From Bacteroides graminisolvens DSM 19988 = JCM 15093 (GTDB lineage: Bacteria; Bacteroidota; Bacteroidia; Bacteroidales; Bacteroidaceae), in the NCBI RefSeq assembly GCF_000428125.1, contig NZ_ATZI01000001.1, positions 992,001 through 1,056,000 of the forward strand: DNA of 64,000 bases. Reading direction: 5' to 3'. The position numbers and the translations under genes are program-made. Below are positions 34,396 through 42,260 of this stretch, piece after piece (position 1 is the first letter of the stretch; each line of letters starts with the position of its first letter). The notes beneath the pieces were generated by a model. That model was given only the letters and a program-made list of their open reading frames with translations, was not told where the DNA came from and did not search any database.

Positions 34396-36585
34396 TTGAA
34401 AAAATATATATTAATAGGGTTGTGCATTGTTCTGTCAGGTTTATGTGGAAACAAAGCCTGTGCATCATATACGTTCTCTGGCTCGGAAGCCAATGGAATG
34501 CCTGTTGATACGATTCTGAATAGAGTAATACTTTATGCTCCTTTTTACGAAAAAATAGTAGGCGAATACACGGCCGATCTATATATTAAAGCCAAAGCCG
34601 ACATCAAGAAGAAAAATCTTATATTGCGTTTTGTGCCTTTTATGTTTGATACGGATAAGGGTGTACGTCAATATATTATGGAATCGCATAGCGAATTGCA
34701 CTACACGGCTCCTAATATTTATGATCAGAAGGTTAAAGCCTGCTCGGGAACGGTGAAAAAGTACAAAGGTGTAAATGCGGATATTTTAGATTTCTTTCAT
34801 GTTAATGTTTATTCTTCTGATTTATTAAATAAGAAATTGCTTTCTCCATTGCAAAATGATGCGCGTAAATATTATACGTATTCAATAGATTCCATTCTTT
34901 ATGATGCGGATAATGTGCATTACAAAATTTCCTTCGTTCCCAAATGGCCTAGTTATCAATTGGTTGAAGGCTATTTTATTGTGACGGATAAGGTTTGGAG
35001 TGTGCGTGAAATGTTATTTACCGGTAGATCTGAATATCGTCTTTTCACCAATCATATTGAGATGGGGAAAATAGGAGATGATGATGAGTTCTTACCTGTT
35101 GCATGTAAGGTTGATACGCGTTTTCGATTTTTAGGCAATGTGGTTGTTACCAATTACAATGCTGCGTTGCATTATAAGGATATTAAGTATCAACAGATTC
35201 AGCATCAATTGGGAAAACAAAAAAAAATGTATGATCTGACAGAGTCATATACGTTGCAATGTGATACGAATTCTTTTTTTACGGATAAGAATTACTTTCA
35301 AAAAATGCGTCCGCTGAGTCTTAACGCCAACGAAGAGAAAATATATAATGAGTATGATTTAAGGAAGGATTCTTTGCAAAATAAGCAGTCCTTCAAAAAC
35401 AATAAATGGTCGTTCTTTGGAAATGCGGGAGATGCATTGATTAGTAACTATTATATTGATTTGTCAAATCTTGGCATGGTAAAGTGCTCTCCGATATTAA
35501 ACCCTTTCTTATTGAGCTATAGCGCTACTGACGGTCTTTCTTACAAACAGGAGTTTAAATATAACAGGTATCTGAAGGGCGACCGGTTACTGCGGATTGT
35601 ACCAAAGGTTGGCTATAACTTCAAACGAAAAGAATTGTATTGGTCAGCTAATACTGATTTTGATTATTGGCCGGCCAAAAGGGCGGCGGTGCATTTGCAG
35701 ATTGGTAATGGTAACCGTATTTATAGTAGTGATGTGTTAGATGAGTTGAAAGATATTCCCGATAGTATTTTTAACTTTAATAAGGTTGAATTGAATTATT
35801 TCCGCGACTTGTATGCTACGTTCAGTCATAGTTTGGAGGTGTTCAACGGGTTTACGCTTAACCTTGGAGTCTCCGCGCACAGGAGGACTGCCGTGAATCC
35901 TGCTGCTTTTGCTCCGATTGATTCGTTGCATCCCGGTGGCGACTCTAAAATTAAAAGTAAGTATAAGAGTTTTGCGCCCCGAATTAGACTGGAGTGGACG
36001 CCGGGGCAGTATTATTACATGAATGGAAAACGCAAAGTGAATCTGCATTCGGATTATCCTTCTGTTTCGCTCGATTGGGAAAGAGGGGTGAAGGGAGTTT
36101 TAGGAAGTACCGGTAAATATGAACGCTGGGAGTTTGACGTTCAGCATCAACGTTCTCTGGGCCTGATGAAAAGTGTTTATTGGCGTTTGGGAGGAGGAAT
36201 GTTTACGGAACAAGAAGAACTTTACTTTGTTGACTTTGTTAATTTTAGTAAGAACAATTTGCCTGTGGGCTGGAATGATGATATTGGTGGCGTTTTTCAA
36301 CTTTTAGACAGGCGTTGGTATAACTCATCAAATAAATACGTTAGAGCTAACTTTACTTATGAAGCACCGTTCTTGGTGTTACCTCATATTGTGCGTTATA
36401 CGCGCAATGTACTGAACGAACGTCTTTATTTTGGGGCTTTGCTGGTACCGCATTTAATGCCTTATCTGGAGTTGGGTTACGGTATTGGTACGCACATATT
36501 TGATTTGGGCGTTTTTGTTAGCAATGTAAACGGCCGGTTTTCGCAAATTGGCTGCAAATTTACCTTTGAACTATTTAATAGATAA
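34396..36585 (+). CDS. DUF5686 family outer-membrane protein
   Basis: The ~729-residue protein has a signal peptide (LKKYILIGLCIVLSGLCGNKACA) and an N-terminal periplasmic region with the family start LNRVILYAPFYEKIVGEYTADLYIKAK. A long C-terminal beta-barrel follows, full of alternating aromatic strands and ending in GCKFTFELFNR with a terminal-strand pattern. The start codon is unusual: no in-frame ATG precedes the signal peptide. Candidates are TTG at 34396 (preferred because of the promoter) and GTG at 34369. It is divergent from the Crp/Fnr regulator. Confidence 0.8.
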   Translation: MKKYILIGLCIVLSGLCGNKACASYTFSGSEANGMPVDTILNRVILYAPFYEKIVGEYTADLYIKAKADIKKKNLILRFVPFMFDTDKGVRQYIMESHSELHYTAPNIYDQKVKACSGTVKKYKGVNADILDFFHVNVYSSDLLNKKLLSPLQNDARKYYTYSIDSILYDADNVHYKISFVPKWPSYQLVEGYFIVTDKVWSVREMLFTGRSEYRLFTNHIEMGKIGDDDEFLPVACKVDTRFRFLGNVVVTNYNAALHYKDIKYQQIQHQLGKQKKMYDLTESYTLQCDTNSFFTDKNYFQKMRPLSLNANEEKIYNEYDLRKDSLQNKQSFKNNKWSFFGNAGDALISNYYIDLSNLGMVKCSPILNPFLLSYSATDGLSYKQEFKYNRYLKGDRLLRIVPKVGYNFKRKELYWSANTDFDYWPAKRAAVHLQIGNGNRIYSSDVLDELKDIPDSIFNFNKVELNYFRDLYATFSHSLEVFNGFTLNLGVSAHRRTAVNPAAFAPIDSLHPGGDSKIKSKYKSFAPRIRLEWTPGQYYYMNGKRKVNLHSDYPSVSLDWERGVKGVLGSTGKYERWEFDVQHQRSLGLMKSVYWRLGGGMFTEQEELYFVDFVNFSKNNLPVGWNDDIGGVFQLLDRRWYNSSNKYVRANFTYEAPFLVLPHIVRYTRNVLNERLYFGALLVPHLMPYLELGYGIGTHIFDLGVFVSNVNGRFSQIGCKFTFELFNR

Positions 36586-36607
36586 TAATTGTATAATTAA
36601 TTTTTGT

Positions 36608-36613
36608 AGGAGG
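36608..36613 (+). promoter_or_regulatory. Strong Shine-Dalgarno before the SIMPL gene
   Basis: AGGAGG ends 7 bp before the ATG at 36621. This is near-ideal in E. coli terms but uncommon in Bacteroidetes, where start regions are usually AT-rich without it. Confidence 0.6.
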
Positions 36614-36620
36614 ACTTAAC

Positions 36621-37322
36621 ATGAAAAACTTAAAATGGGAGGCTTTGTTGCTCTGTGTCGGGTTGTTTTTATTGGGTTATCAGGTGAAATCGGGCATAAC
36701 TGATTTTAAAGACAAGGAAAGGGTGGTCAGCGTAAAAGGGTTGGCCGAAATGGAAGTTGCAGCCGATAAAGTGATCTGGCCTTTGATGTATAAGGAGATA
36801 GGAGATGATCTTATCAGTTTATACAATATCATGAATCGTAAAAATCAGGCCATTGTGTCTTTCCTTAAAGCGAATGGCGTAACTGCGCAAGAAATTAGTA
36901 TTGCTCCGCCCGAGGTGTTGGATATGCAGGCGGAACGGTACAGTTCTACTCCTTCTGCCTACAGATACAATGCAACGTCTGTAGTTACTGTTACTTCAAA
37001 AGATGTAGCCAAAGTAAGAAAACTAATGACGGAACAGGCCGAATTACTTAAGCAAGGAATTGCTATTGCAGGCGGTGATTATCGGTATAACGTGGTGTAT
37101 GAATTCACCGGGCTGAATCAGATTAAACCCCGGATGATTGAAGAAGCAACTAAAAATGCGCGTACAGCAGCAGATAAGTTTGCACGCGATTCGGACAGTG
37201 AGTTGGGCAAGATAAGGGATGCTTCGCAAGGACAATTTACCATAACCGATCGCGATGCCAATACTCCGTTCATTAAAAATGTGCGTGTGGTAACTACCAT
37301 AAACTATTATTTGAAGAACTAA
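36621..37322 (+). CDS. SIMPL domain protein (DUF541)
   Basis: The 233-residue protein has an N-terminal signal anchor (WEALLLCVGLFLLGYQV) and a SIMPL domain in the periplasm (VVSVKGLAEMEVAADKVIWPL; AMEEATKNARTAADKFA-like helix at 170-185). The family is linked to oxidative-stress tolerance (E. coli YggE) and to signalling in mammals, with no agreed biochemical activity. It lies 35 bp after the DUF5686 gene and before the rpsA promoter. The AGGAGG upstream makes the start secure. Confidence 0.88.
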   Translation: MKNLKWEALLLCVGLFLLGYQVKSGITDFKDKERVVSVKGLAEMEVAADKVIWPLMYKEIGDDLISLYNIMNRKNQAIVSFLKANGVTAQEISIAPPEVLDMQAERYSSTPSAYRYNATSVVTVTSKDVAKVRKLMTEQAELLKQGIAIAGGDYRYNVVYEFTGLNQIKPRMIEEATKNARTAADKFARDSDSELGKIRDASQGQFTITDRDANTPFIKNVRVVTTINYYLKN

Positions 37323-37335
37323 ATGGCTGAAATTG

Positions 37336-37366
37336 TTTGTCGTTCGCGAAAATAATAGTATCTTTG
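37336..37366 (+). promoter_or_regulatory. Promoter of rpsA
   Basis: TTTG (37336-37339), 19 bp, TATCTTTG (37359-37366): an exact match to the Bacteroides consensus in both elements and spacing. The leader is about 55 nt. Confidence 0.75.
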
Positions 37367-37428
37367 CGCCCGATTTACATAATCAACATAATGTCTTATT
37401 TAATTAAAGTTTAAACAATTTATTATTA

Positions 37429-39216
37429 ATGGAAAATTTGAAGAACGTTGCTCCTATTGAAGATTTCAATTGGGATGCGTATGAAAATGGTGAAAGCTTC
37501 TCGGGAGCAAGCCGTGAAGACCTTGAAAAAGCTTATGATGGCACACTGAACAAGGTAAACGACCGTGAGGTTGTTGACGGTACCGTAATTGCTATGAACA
37601 AACGTGAAGTTGTTGTTAATATCGGTTACAAATCAGACGGTATCATTCCTTTAAATGAATTCCGCTACAATCCTGAATTAAAAGTAGGTGATACTGTTGA
37701 AGTATACATTGAAAACCAGGAAGACAAAAAAGGACAGTTGGTTCTTTCACACAGAAAAGCCCGTGCTACTCGCTCTTGGGATCGTGTGAACGCCGCTCTT
37801 GAAAACGAAGAAATTATTAAGGGTTACATCAAGTGCCGCACTAAGGGTGGTATGATTGTTGACGTGTTTGGTATTGAAGCGTTCTTACCAGGCTCTCAAA
37901 TTGATGTGAAACCTATCCGCGATTACGATGTATTCGTAGGAAAAACAATGGAATTCAAAGTGGTTAAGATTAACCAAGAATTCAAAAACGTTGTTGTTTC
38001 TCATAAAGCTCTTATTGAAGCTGAACTGGAACAACAGAAGAAAGAAATTATCGGTAAACTTGAAAAAGGACAGGTTCTTGAAGGTACAGTTAAGAACATC
38101 ACTTCTTATGGTGTATTCATCGACCTTGGTGGCGTAGATGGTTTGATCCACATCACTGACCTTTCATGGGGCCGTGTAAGTGATCCGAAAGAAGTTGTTG
38201 AACTCGATCAGAAACTGAATGTAGTTATCCTTGATTTCGATGACGAGAAAAAACGTATTGCTTTAGGTTTGAAACAACTTACTCCTCATCCATGGGATGC
38301 TCTTAGCACTGAACTGAAGGTTGGTGATAAGGTAAATGGTAAAGTAGTTGTGATGGCTGATTATGGTGCATTTATTGAAATCGCTCCAGGCGTGGAAGGT
38401 TTGATTCACGTTTCTGAAATGTCTTGGTCACAACATTTGCGTTCTGCTCAAGATTTCATGAAGGTTGGTGATACAGTTGAAGCTGTAGTATTGACTCTTG
38501 ATCGTGACGAACGTAAAATGTCTTTGGGTATCAAGCAATTGAAACAAGATCCATGGGAAAACATTGAAGAAAAATATCCTGTAGCTTCTAAGCACACAGC
38601 TAAAGTTCGTAACTTTACTAACTTTGGTGTGTTCGTTGAGATCGAAGAAGGTGTTGACGGATTGATCCACATCTCTGATTTGTCTTGGACAAAGAAAGTG
38701 AAACATCCTTCTGAATTTACTCAAATTGGAGCAGATATTGAAGTTCAAGTTCTGGAGATCGACAAAGAAAATCGTCGCTTAAGCTTAGGCCACAAACAAT
38801 TGGAAGAAAATCCATGGGATGTATTTGAAACTGTATTCACTGTAGGTTCTGTACACGAAGGTACTATTATCGAAATGTTAGATAAAGGTGCTGTAGTTGC
38901 TCTTCCTTATGGCGTTGAAGGTTTTGCTACTCCTAAACATCTTGTAAAAGAAGATGGCTCACAAGCTCAACTTGAGGAGAAACTTGAGTTCAAGGTGATT
39001 GAATTTAATAAAGATGCTAAGAGAATTATTCTTTCTCACAGCCGTATCTTTGAAGATGTAGCTAAAGCTGAAGAAAGAGCAGAAAAGAAAGCTGCTAAGA
39101 AAACAGTTAAGAAAGAGGAATCAGCTCCTTCAATCCAGAACCAAGCTGCTTCTACTACATTGGGTGATATTGATGCACTTGCTGCTTTGAAAGAACAAAT
39201 GGATTCTGAAAAGTAA
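37429..39216 (+). CDS. rpsA: 30S ribosomal protein S1
   Basis: Binds mRNA on the small subunit and is needed for most translation starts, especially in organisms with few Shine-Dalgarno sequences. The 595-residue protein has six S1 OB-fold repeats. GVFIDLGGVDGLIHITDLSW, GAFIEIAPGVEGLIHVSEMSW and GVFVEIEEGVDGLIHISDLSW show the middle repeats clearly. The C-terminal tail is Lys/Glu-rich (ERAEKKAAKKTVKKEE). It has its own promoter and terminator, so it is monocistronic. Confidence 0.97.
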   Translation: MENLKNVAPIEDFNWDAYENGESFSGASREDLEKAYDGTLNKVNDREVVDGTVIAMNKREVVVNIGYKSDGIIPLNEFRYNPELKVGDTVEVYIENQEDKKGQLVLSHRKARATRSWDRVNAALENEEIIKGYIKCRTKGGMIVDVFGIEAFLPGSQIDVKPIRDYDVFVGKTMEFKVVKINQEFKNVVVSHKALIEAELEQQKKEIIGKLEKGQVLEGTVKNITSYGVFIDLGGVDGLIHITDLSWGRVSDPKEVVELDQKLNVVILDFDDEKKRIALGLKQLTPHPWDALSTELKVGDKVNGKVVVMADYGAFIEIAPGVEGLIHVSEMSWSQHLRSAQDFMKVGDTVEAVVLTLDRDERKMSLGIKQLKQDPWENIEEKYPVASKHTAKVRNFTNFGVFVEIEEGVDGLIHISDLSWTKKVKHPSEFTQIGADIEVQVLEIDKENRRLSLGHKQLEENPWDVFETVFTVGSVHEGTIIEMLDKGAVVALPYGVEGFATPKHLVKEDGSQAQLEEKLEFKVIEFNKDAKRIILSHSRIFEDVAKAEERAEKKAAKKTVKKEESAPSIQNQAASTTLGDIDALAALKEQMDSEK

Positions 39217-39239
39217 AATTGTAGAAAATTCATATATAA

Positions 39240-39274
39240 AAAGAGTTGCTGCGAACTGTGGCAACTCTTTTTTT
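39240..39274 (+). terminator. Intrinsic terminator of rpsA
   Basis: AAAGAGTTGC (39240-39249) pairs with GCAACTCTTT (39261-39270), and the T-run continues to 39274. It lies 23 bp after the rpsA stop. Confidence 0.9.
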
Positions 39275-39318
39275 GTTCTGTATTATTTATAAGGTGTTGT
39301 TTATTGATTAAATGGAGA

Positions 39319-40239
39319 ATGGAGAAATTTGAACTACATATTTTAGGTTGCGGATCGGCTTTGCCAACAACCAGACATTTTGCAACATCTCAGGTATTGA
39401 ATGTTCGCGACAAGCTGTTTATGATAGATTGTGGAGAGGGCTGTCAGATGCAATTTAGAAGATCACGATTAAAATTCTCCCGATTAAATCATATTTTTAT
39501 ATCCCATCTTCATGGTGATCATTGTTTTGGTTTACTGGGGCTTATCTCTTCCTTCGGTTTGCTGGGGAGAACGGCCGACTTACATATCTATTCTCCCGCT
39601 GGTTTGGAAGAGCTGTTGCAGCCGATGCTGAAATTCTTTTGTGATAATCTACCCTATAAGGTGTTTTTTCATGCTTTCGAAACCAAACGGCCGACTTTGA
39701 TATATGAAGATCGCTCGCTAACCGTTACCACTATTCCTTTAAAACACCGGATTGCATGCTGTGGGTTTTTATTTGCTGAGCAACCTACTCTTAATCATAT
39801 AATCAGGGATATGGTTGATTTTTATGAAATCCCTCTTTATGAACTTAACAGGATAAAGAGCGGTGAAGACTATGTTACTGCCGATGGAACTGTTGTTCCC
39901 AATGCTCGCTTAACAATACCGGCCGATCCACCTCGAAAATATGCTTATTGTTCTGATACAATCTACAGAGAGTCGGTGATTGAACAAATCAAAGAGGTTA
40001 ACTTATTGTTTCACGAAGCGACTTTCGCTCAGAAAGAACAAGCTCGTGCGCGTGAAACGTTTCATACAACTGCTGCGCAGGCTGCTACGATTGCTAAGAA
40101 AGCGAATGTCAAACAACTTGTGATTGGGCATTTCTCTGCACGATACGAAGACGAAAGCGTATTACTTGAAGAAGCGCAAATGGTATTTCCTGAGACAATT
40201 CTTGCACGCGAAAACCTGTGCATCACGATTCCGCTATAG
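39319..40239 (+). CDS. rnz: Ribonuclease Z
   Basis: Zinc endonuclease of the metallo-beta-lactamase fold that trims the 3' trailer of precursor tRNAs. The ATG at 39319 gives 306 residues; an in-frame TTG at 39304 adds five and is rejected. The zinc motif is SHLHGDH (His63, His65, Asp67, His68), with further ligands in PLKHRIACCGF, YCSDT and HFSARY. The RNase Z exosite region lies at 150-190. Length is standard. It stands alone between rpsA and the sigma-factor operon. Confidence 0.95.
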   Translation: MEKFELHILGCGSALPTTRHFATSQVLNVRDKLFMIDCGEGCQMQFRRSRLKFSRLNHIFISHLHGDHCFGLLGLISSFGLLGRTADLHIYSPAGLEELLQPMLKFFCDNLPYKVFFHAFETKRPTLIYEDRSLTVTTIPLKHRIACCGFLFAEQPTLNHIIRDMVDFYEIPLYELNRIKSGEDYVTADGTVVPNARLTIPADPPRKYAYCSDTIYRESVIEQIKEVNLLFHEATFAQKEQARARETFHTTAAQAATIAKKANVKQLVIGHFSARYEDESVLLEEAQMVFPETILARENLCITIPL

Positions 40240-40292
40240 TATTTTGTTGTGTTAAAGATTTAAAATGTCTCTTTTATAAAGGCTAAAGATTC

Positions 40293-40300
40293 TATATTTG
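40293..40300 (+). promoter_or_regulatory. -7 promoter element of the sigma-factor operon
   Basis: Reads TATATTTG, an exact match, 29 bp before the first ATG (40329), with a T-rich -33 region about 17 bp upstream. The -7 box resembles housekeeping promoters rather than an ECF site. Confidence 0.55.
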
Positions 40301-40328
40301 TACAATACAATTAATTGTTTTGCACCAA

Positions 40329-40637
40329 ATGAAGAAATTTCTTTTTAGTATATGTTTCATGAGTCTGATTTCTTTGAACCTTACTTCTATTTATGGAGAG
40401 GAGAAAAAGACAGAAACAACCCAACCTGATGCCGAGATTGTAATTACGTATTCCGGAAATGAACTTTCTGTGAAGAATGTTACTCCCGGCTCTTCCATTG
40501 ATATATATACTGTCTTTGGTGTGAAAGTACTTTCTATACCAAGCGAATCTGCTAGCAAGGAAACAGATTTGAATCTTCCTAAAGGATATTATTTAGTGCG
40601 GGTTGGTAATGTAGTGAAAAAACTTGTTATCAAATGA
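40329..40637 (+). CDS. Small secreted protein made only of a T9SS-sorting-like domain
   Basis: The 102-residue protein has a signal peptide (MKKFLFSICFMSLISLNLTSIYG), a short polar linker and a compact domain (VITYSGNELSVKNVTPGSS; FGVKVLSI; LPKGYYLVRVGNVVKKLVI). That domain resembles the C-terminal sorting domain of type 9 secretion cargo. Here it has no passenger protein, and similar lone domains are frequent in Bacteroides. An upstream TTG (40320) is rejected. It is first in an operon with an ECF sigma factor 28 bp later; the role is unknown. Confidence 0.65.
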   Translation: MKKFLFSICFMSLISLNLTSIYGEEKKTETTQPDAEIVITYSGNELSVKNVTPGSSIDIYTVFGVKVLSIPSESASKETDLNLPKGYYLVRVGNVVKKLVIK

Positions 40638-40665
40638 TCTTTATAAGATAGAAGAAACGGTATCC

Positions 40666-41217
40666 ATGACACTATTCAATGAGAAAGAAATTCTTGCTTT
40701 ACTGCAGGAAGAAGATACGCAGAAAAAAGGCTTTGAATTGCTGGTAAATCAATATAGCGAACAGTTATATTGGCAAATTCGTCGTATGGTCCTTTCTCAT
40801 GATGATGCGAATGATATACTACAAAATACTTTTGTAAAAGCTTGGCTGAATATTGATTATTTCCGGGCTGAAGCTAAATTGTCTACCTGGCTTTACCGAA
40901 TTGCGTTAAATGAATCACTTACCTTTTTAAATAAACAACGGGCAACTACGCTGGTTGATATAGATGATCCCGAAGCCGATGTGATACAAAAGCTGGAAAG
41001 TGATCCTTACTTTTCGGGTGATGAGATTGAACTTTCTCTTCAAAAAGCTCTGCTTTCCCTTCCGGAAAAACAGAGAATGGTATTCAATTTAAAGTATTAT
41101 CAGGATATGAAGTATGAAGAAATGTCGGACATATTAGGTACTTCAGTAGGTGCTTTAAAAGCTTCTTATCATCACGCAGTGAAGAAGATAGAGAAGATTT
41201 TAGAAGGTACGGATTAA
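40666..41217 (+). CDS. ECF-type RNA polymerase sigma factor
   Basis: Directs RNA polymerase to a specific set of promoters. From the ATG at 40666 the protein is 183 residues; the frame extends to a TTG at 40624, which I reject. Region 2 is YWQIRRMVLSHDDANDILQNTFVKAWLNI with the -10 binding FRAEAKLSTWLYRIA. Region 4 is LPEKQRMVFNLKYYQDMKYEEMSDILGTSVGALKASYHHAVKKI, a sigma-70 region 4 HTH. The following genes encode a membrane protein and a periplasmic protein, the usual anti-sigma context. Confidence 0.93.
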   Translation: MTLFNEKEILALLQEEDTQKKGFELLVNQYSEQLYWQIRRMVLSHDDANDILQNTFVKAWLNIDYFRAEAKLSTWLYRIALNESLTFLNKQRATTLVDIDDPEADVIQKLESDPYFSGDEIELSLQKALLSLPEKQRMVFNLKYYQDMKYEEMSDILGTSVGALKASYHHAVKKIEKILEGTD

Positions 41218-41257
41218 ACCTTTGATGGTATAGAATGTCTAAATGAAAAGAGTGAAT

Positions 41258-41263
41258 AGGAGG
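41258..41263 (+). promoter_or_regulatory. Strong Shine-Dalgarno before the putative anti-sigma gene
   Basis: AGGAGG ends 8 bp before the ATG at 41272, which is unusual in this phylum and may set a high ratio of anti-sigma to sigma. Confidence 0.55.
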
Positions 41264-41271
41264 ATAAAGAT

Positions 41272-41643
41272 ATGAAAGAAGAAGATAAGTTACTTAGAAA
41301 AGTGGGCACAACGAACCCTTTTACGGTTCCTGAGGGCTACTTTGAAAACCTTACTTCAGAAGTAATGAACAGACTTCCTGAAAAAGAAAAGACTGAATTT
41401 AGTGTGAAGAAGGTTACTCTATGGGATAGGGTGAAGCCGTGGGCATATATGGCGGCTATGTTTGCCGGTGCCGCATTGATTATCAGAATCGCTTCATCTA
41501 ATCAAGGTACTGATAAATCTGTTATTACTGAAAAAGAAACATCTGAGGCTGTTTCCGATCAATACATAGATGCTGCGCTTGACCATTCTATGATGGATGA
41601 TTATTCGCTTTATGTGTATCTGGCCGATGAAAGTGTTGAATAA
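41272..41643 (+). CDS. Single-pass membrane protein, putative anti-sigma factor
   Basis: The 123-residue protein has a ~60-residue N-terminal cytoplasmic part containing NPFTVPEGYFENLTSEVMNRLP. One transmembrane helix follows (AYMAAMFAGAALIIRIA, near 62-80), then a short acidic C terminus (DAALDHSMMDDYSLYVYLAD). I know no family function. Its position directly after an ECF sigma gene, the topology and the size fit a small anti-sigma factor of the CnrY/RsiW kind. There is no zinc-binding HxxxCxxC motif. The assignment is inference from context. Confidence 0.55.
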   Translation: MKEEDKLLRKVGTTNPFTVPEGYFENLTSEVMNRLPEKEKTEFSVKKVTLWDRVKPWAYMAAMFAGAALIIRIASSNQGTDKSVITEKETSEAVSDQYIDAALDHSMMDDYSLYVYLADESVE

Positions 41644-41660
41644 TTAAAGTACAGATATAA

Positions 41661-42122
41661 ATGAAGAAGCTGATTGTTTTATTCTTCTTTGCTTGTGTTT
41701 CCGTATTACATCTTTTTGCAGAAGATGATGTGAATCAGAAACTGACGCCCGAACAGTTCCGGGCTAAGCAAGAAGCTTTTATGACTCAACATGCCGGACT
41801 TTCAAGTGAGGAGGCTACCTCTTTCTTTCCTGTTTATTTTGAGTTACAAGATAAAAAGAAAGACTTGAGTGATCAGGTATGGAACCTATTAAGAAAAGGA
41901 AGAGATTCTAAAACGACTGATGAGCAATATGATGAGATACTCCGTAAAATATACGATCTCCGAATTGCTTCTGATAAATTGGAGCGGTCCTATTATCAAA
42001 GATTCAAGGGAATCTTGTCTCCACGGAAAATATACCTTATACAAAGGGCCGAGATGCGCTTCCACCGAGAGCTACTGAAAGGTGTGCAAAGAGGAGAGTG
42101 GGGAGGTAATAAGAATAAGTAA
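41661..42122 (+). CDS. Periplasmic CpxP/Spy-like helical protein
   Basis: The 153-residue protein has a signal peptide (MKKLIVLFFFACVSVLHLFA) and an all-helical mature part beginning LTPEQFRAKQEAFMTQHAGL and ending with basic residues (RFHRELLKGVQRGEW). The pattern resembles the LTxxQ-containing Spy/CpxP/CnrX superfamily of periplasmic chaperones and metal sensors, without clear metal ligands. It lies 17 bp after the putative anti-sigma gene, and the whole run fits a sigma, anti-sigma and periplasmic sensor. Confidence 0.65.
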   Translation: MKKLIVLFFFACVSVLHLFAEDDVNQKLTPEQFRAKQEAFMTQHAGLSSEEATSFFPVYFELQDKKKDLSDQVWNLLRKGRDSKTTDEQYDEILRKIYDLRIASDKLERSYYQRFKGILSPRKIYLIQRAEMRFHRELLKGVQRGEWGGNKNK

Positions 42123-42140
42123 CTTATAAGATACAAATGA

Positions 42141-42168
42141 AGCCGGAAGTAATTCCGGCTTTTTTTGT
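42141..42168 (+). terminator. Intrinsic terminator of the sigma-factor operon
   Basis: AGCCGGA (42141-42147) pairs with TCCGGCT (42154-42160) and is followed by a run of T. It closes the four-gene operon. Confidence 0.9.
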
Positions 42169-42260
42169 TTATAGGGTCTATTTTTTAACCAAAAAGATTC
42201 ATTATATTGGATAAATGTATTTAATTTGTTTCTGTTTAAATGTCTTAATATGAAACACGT

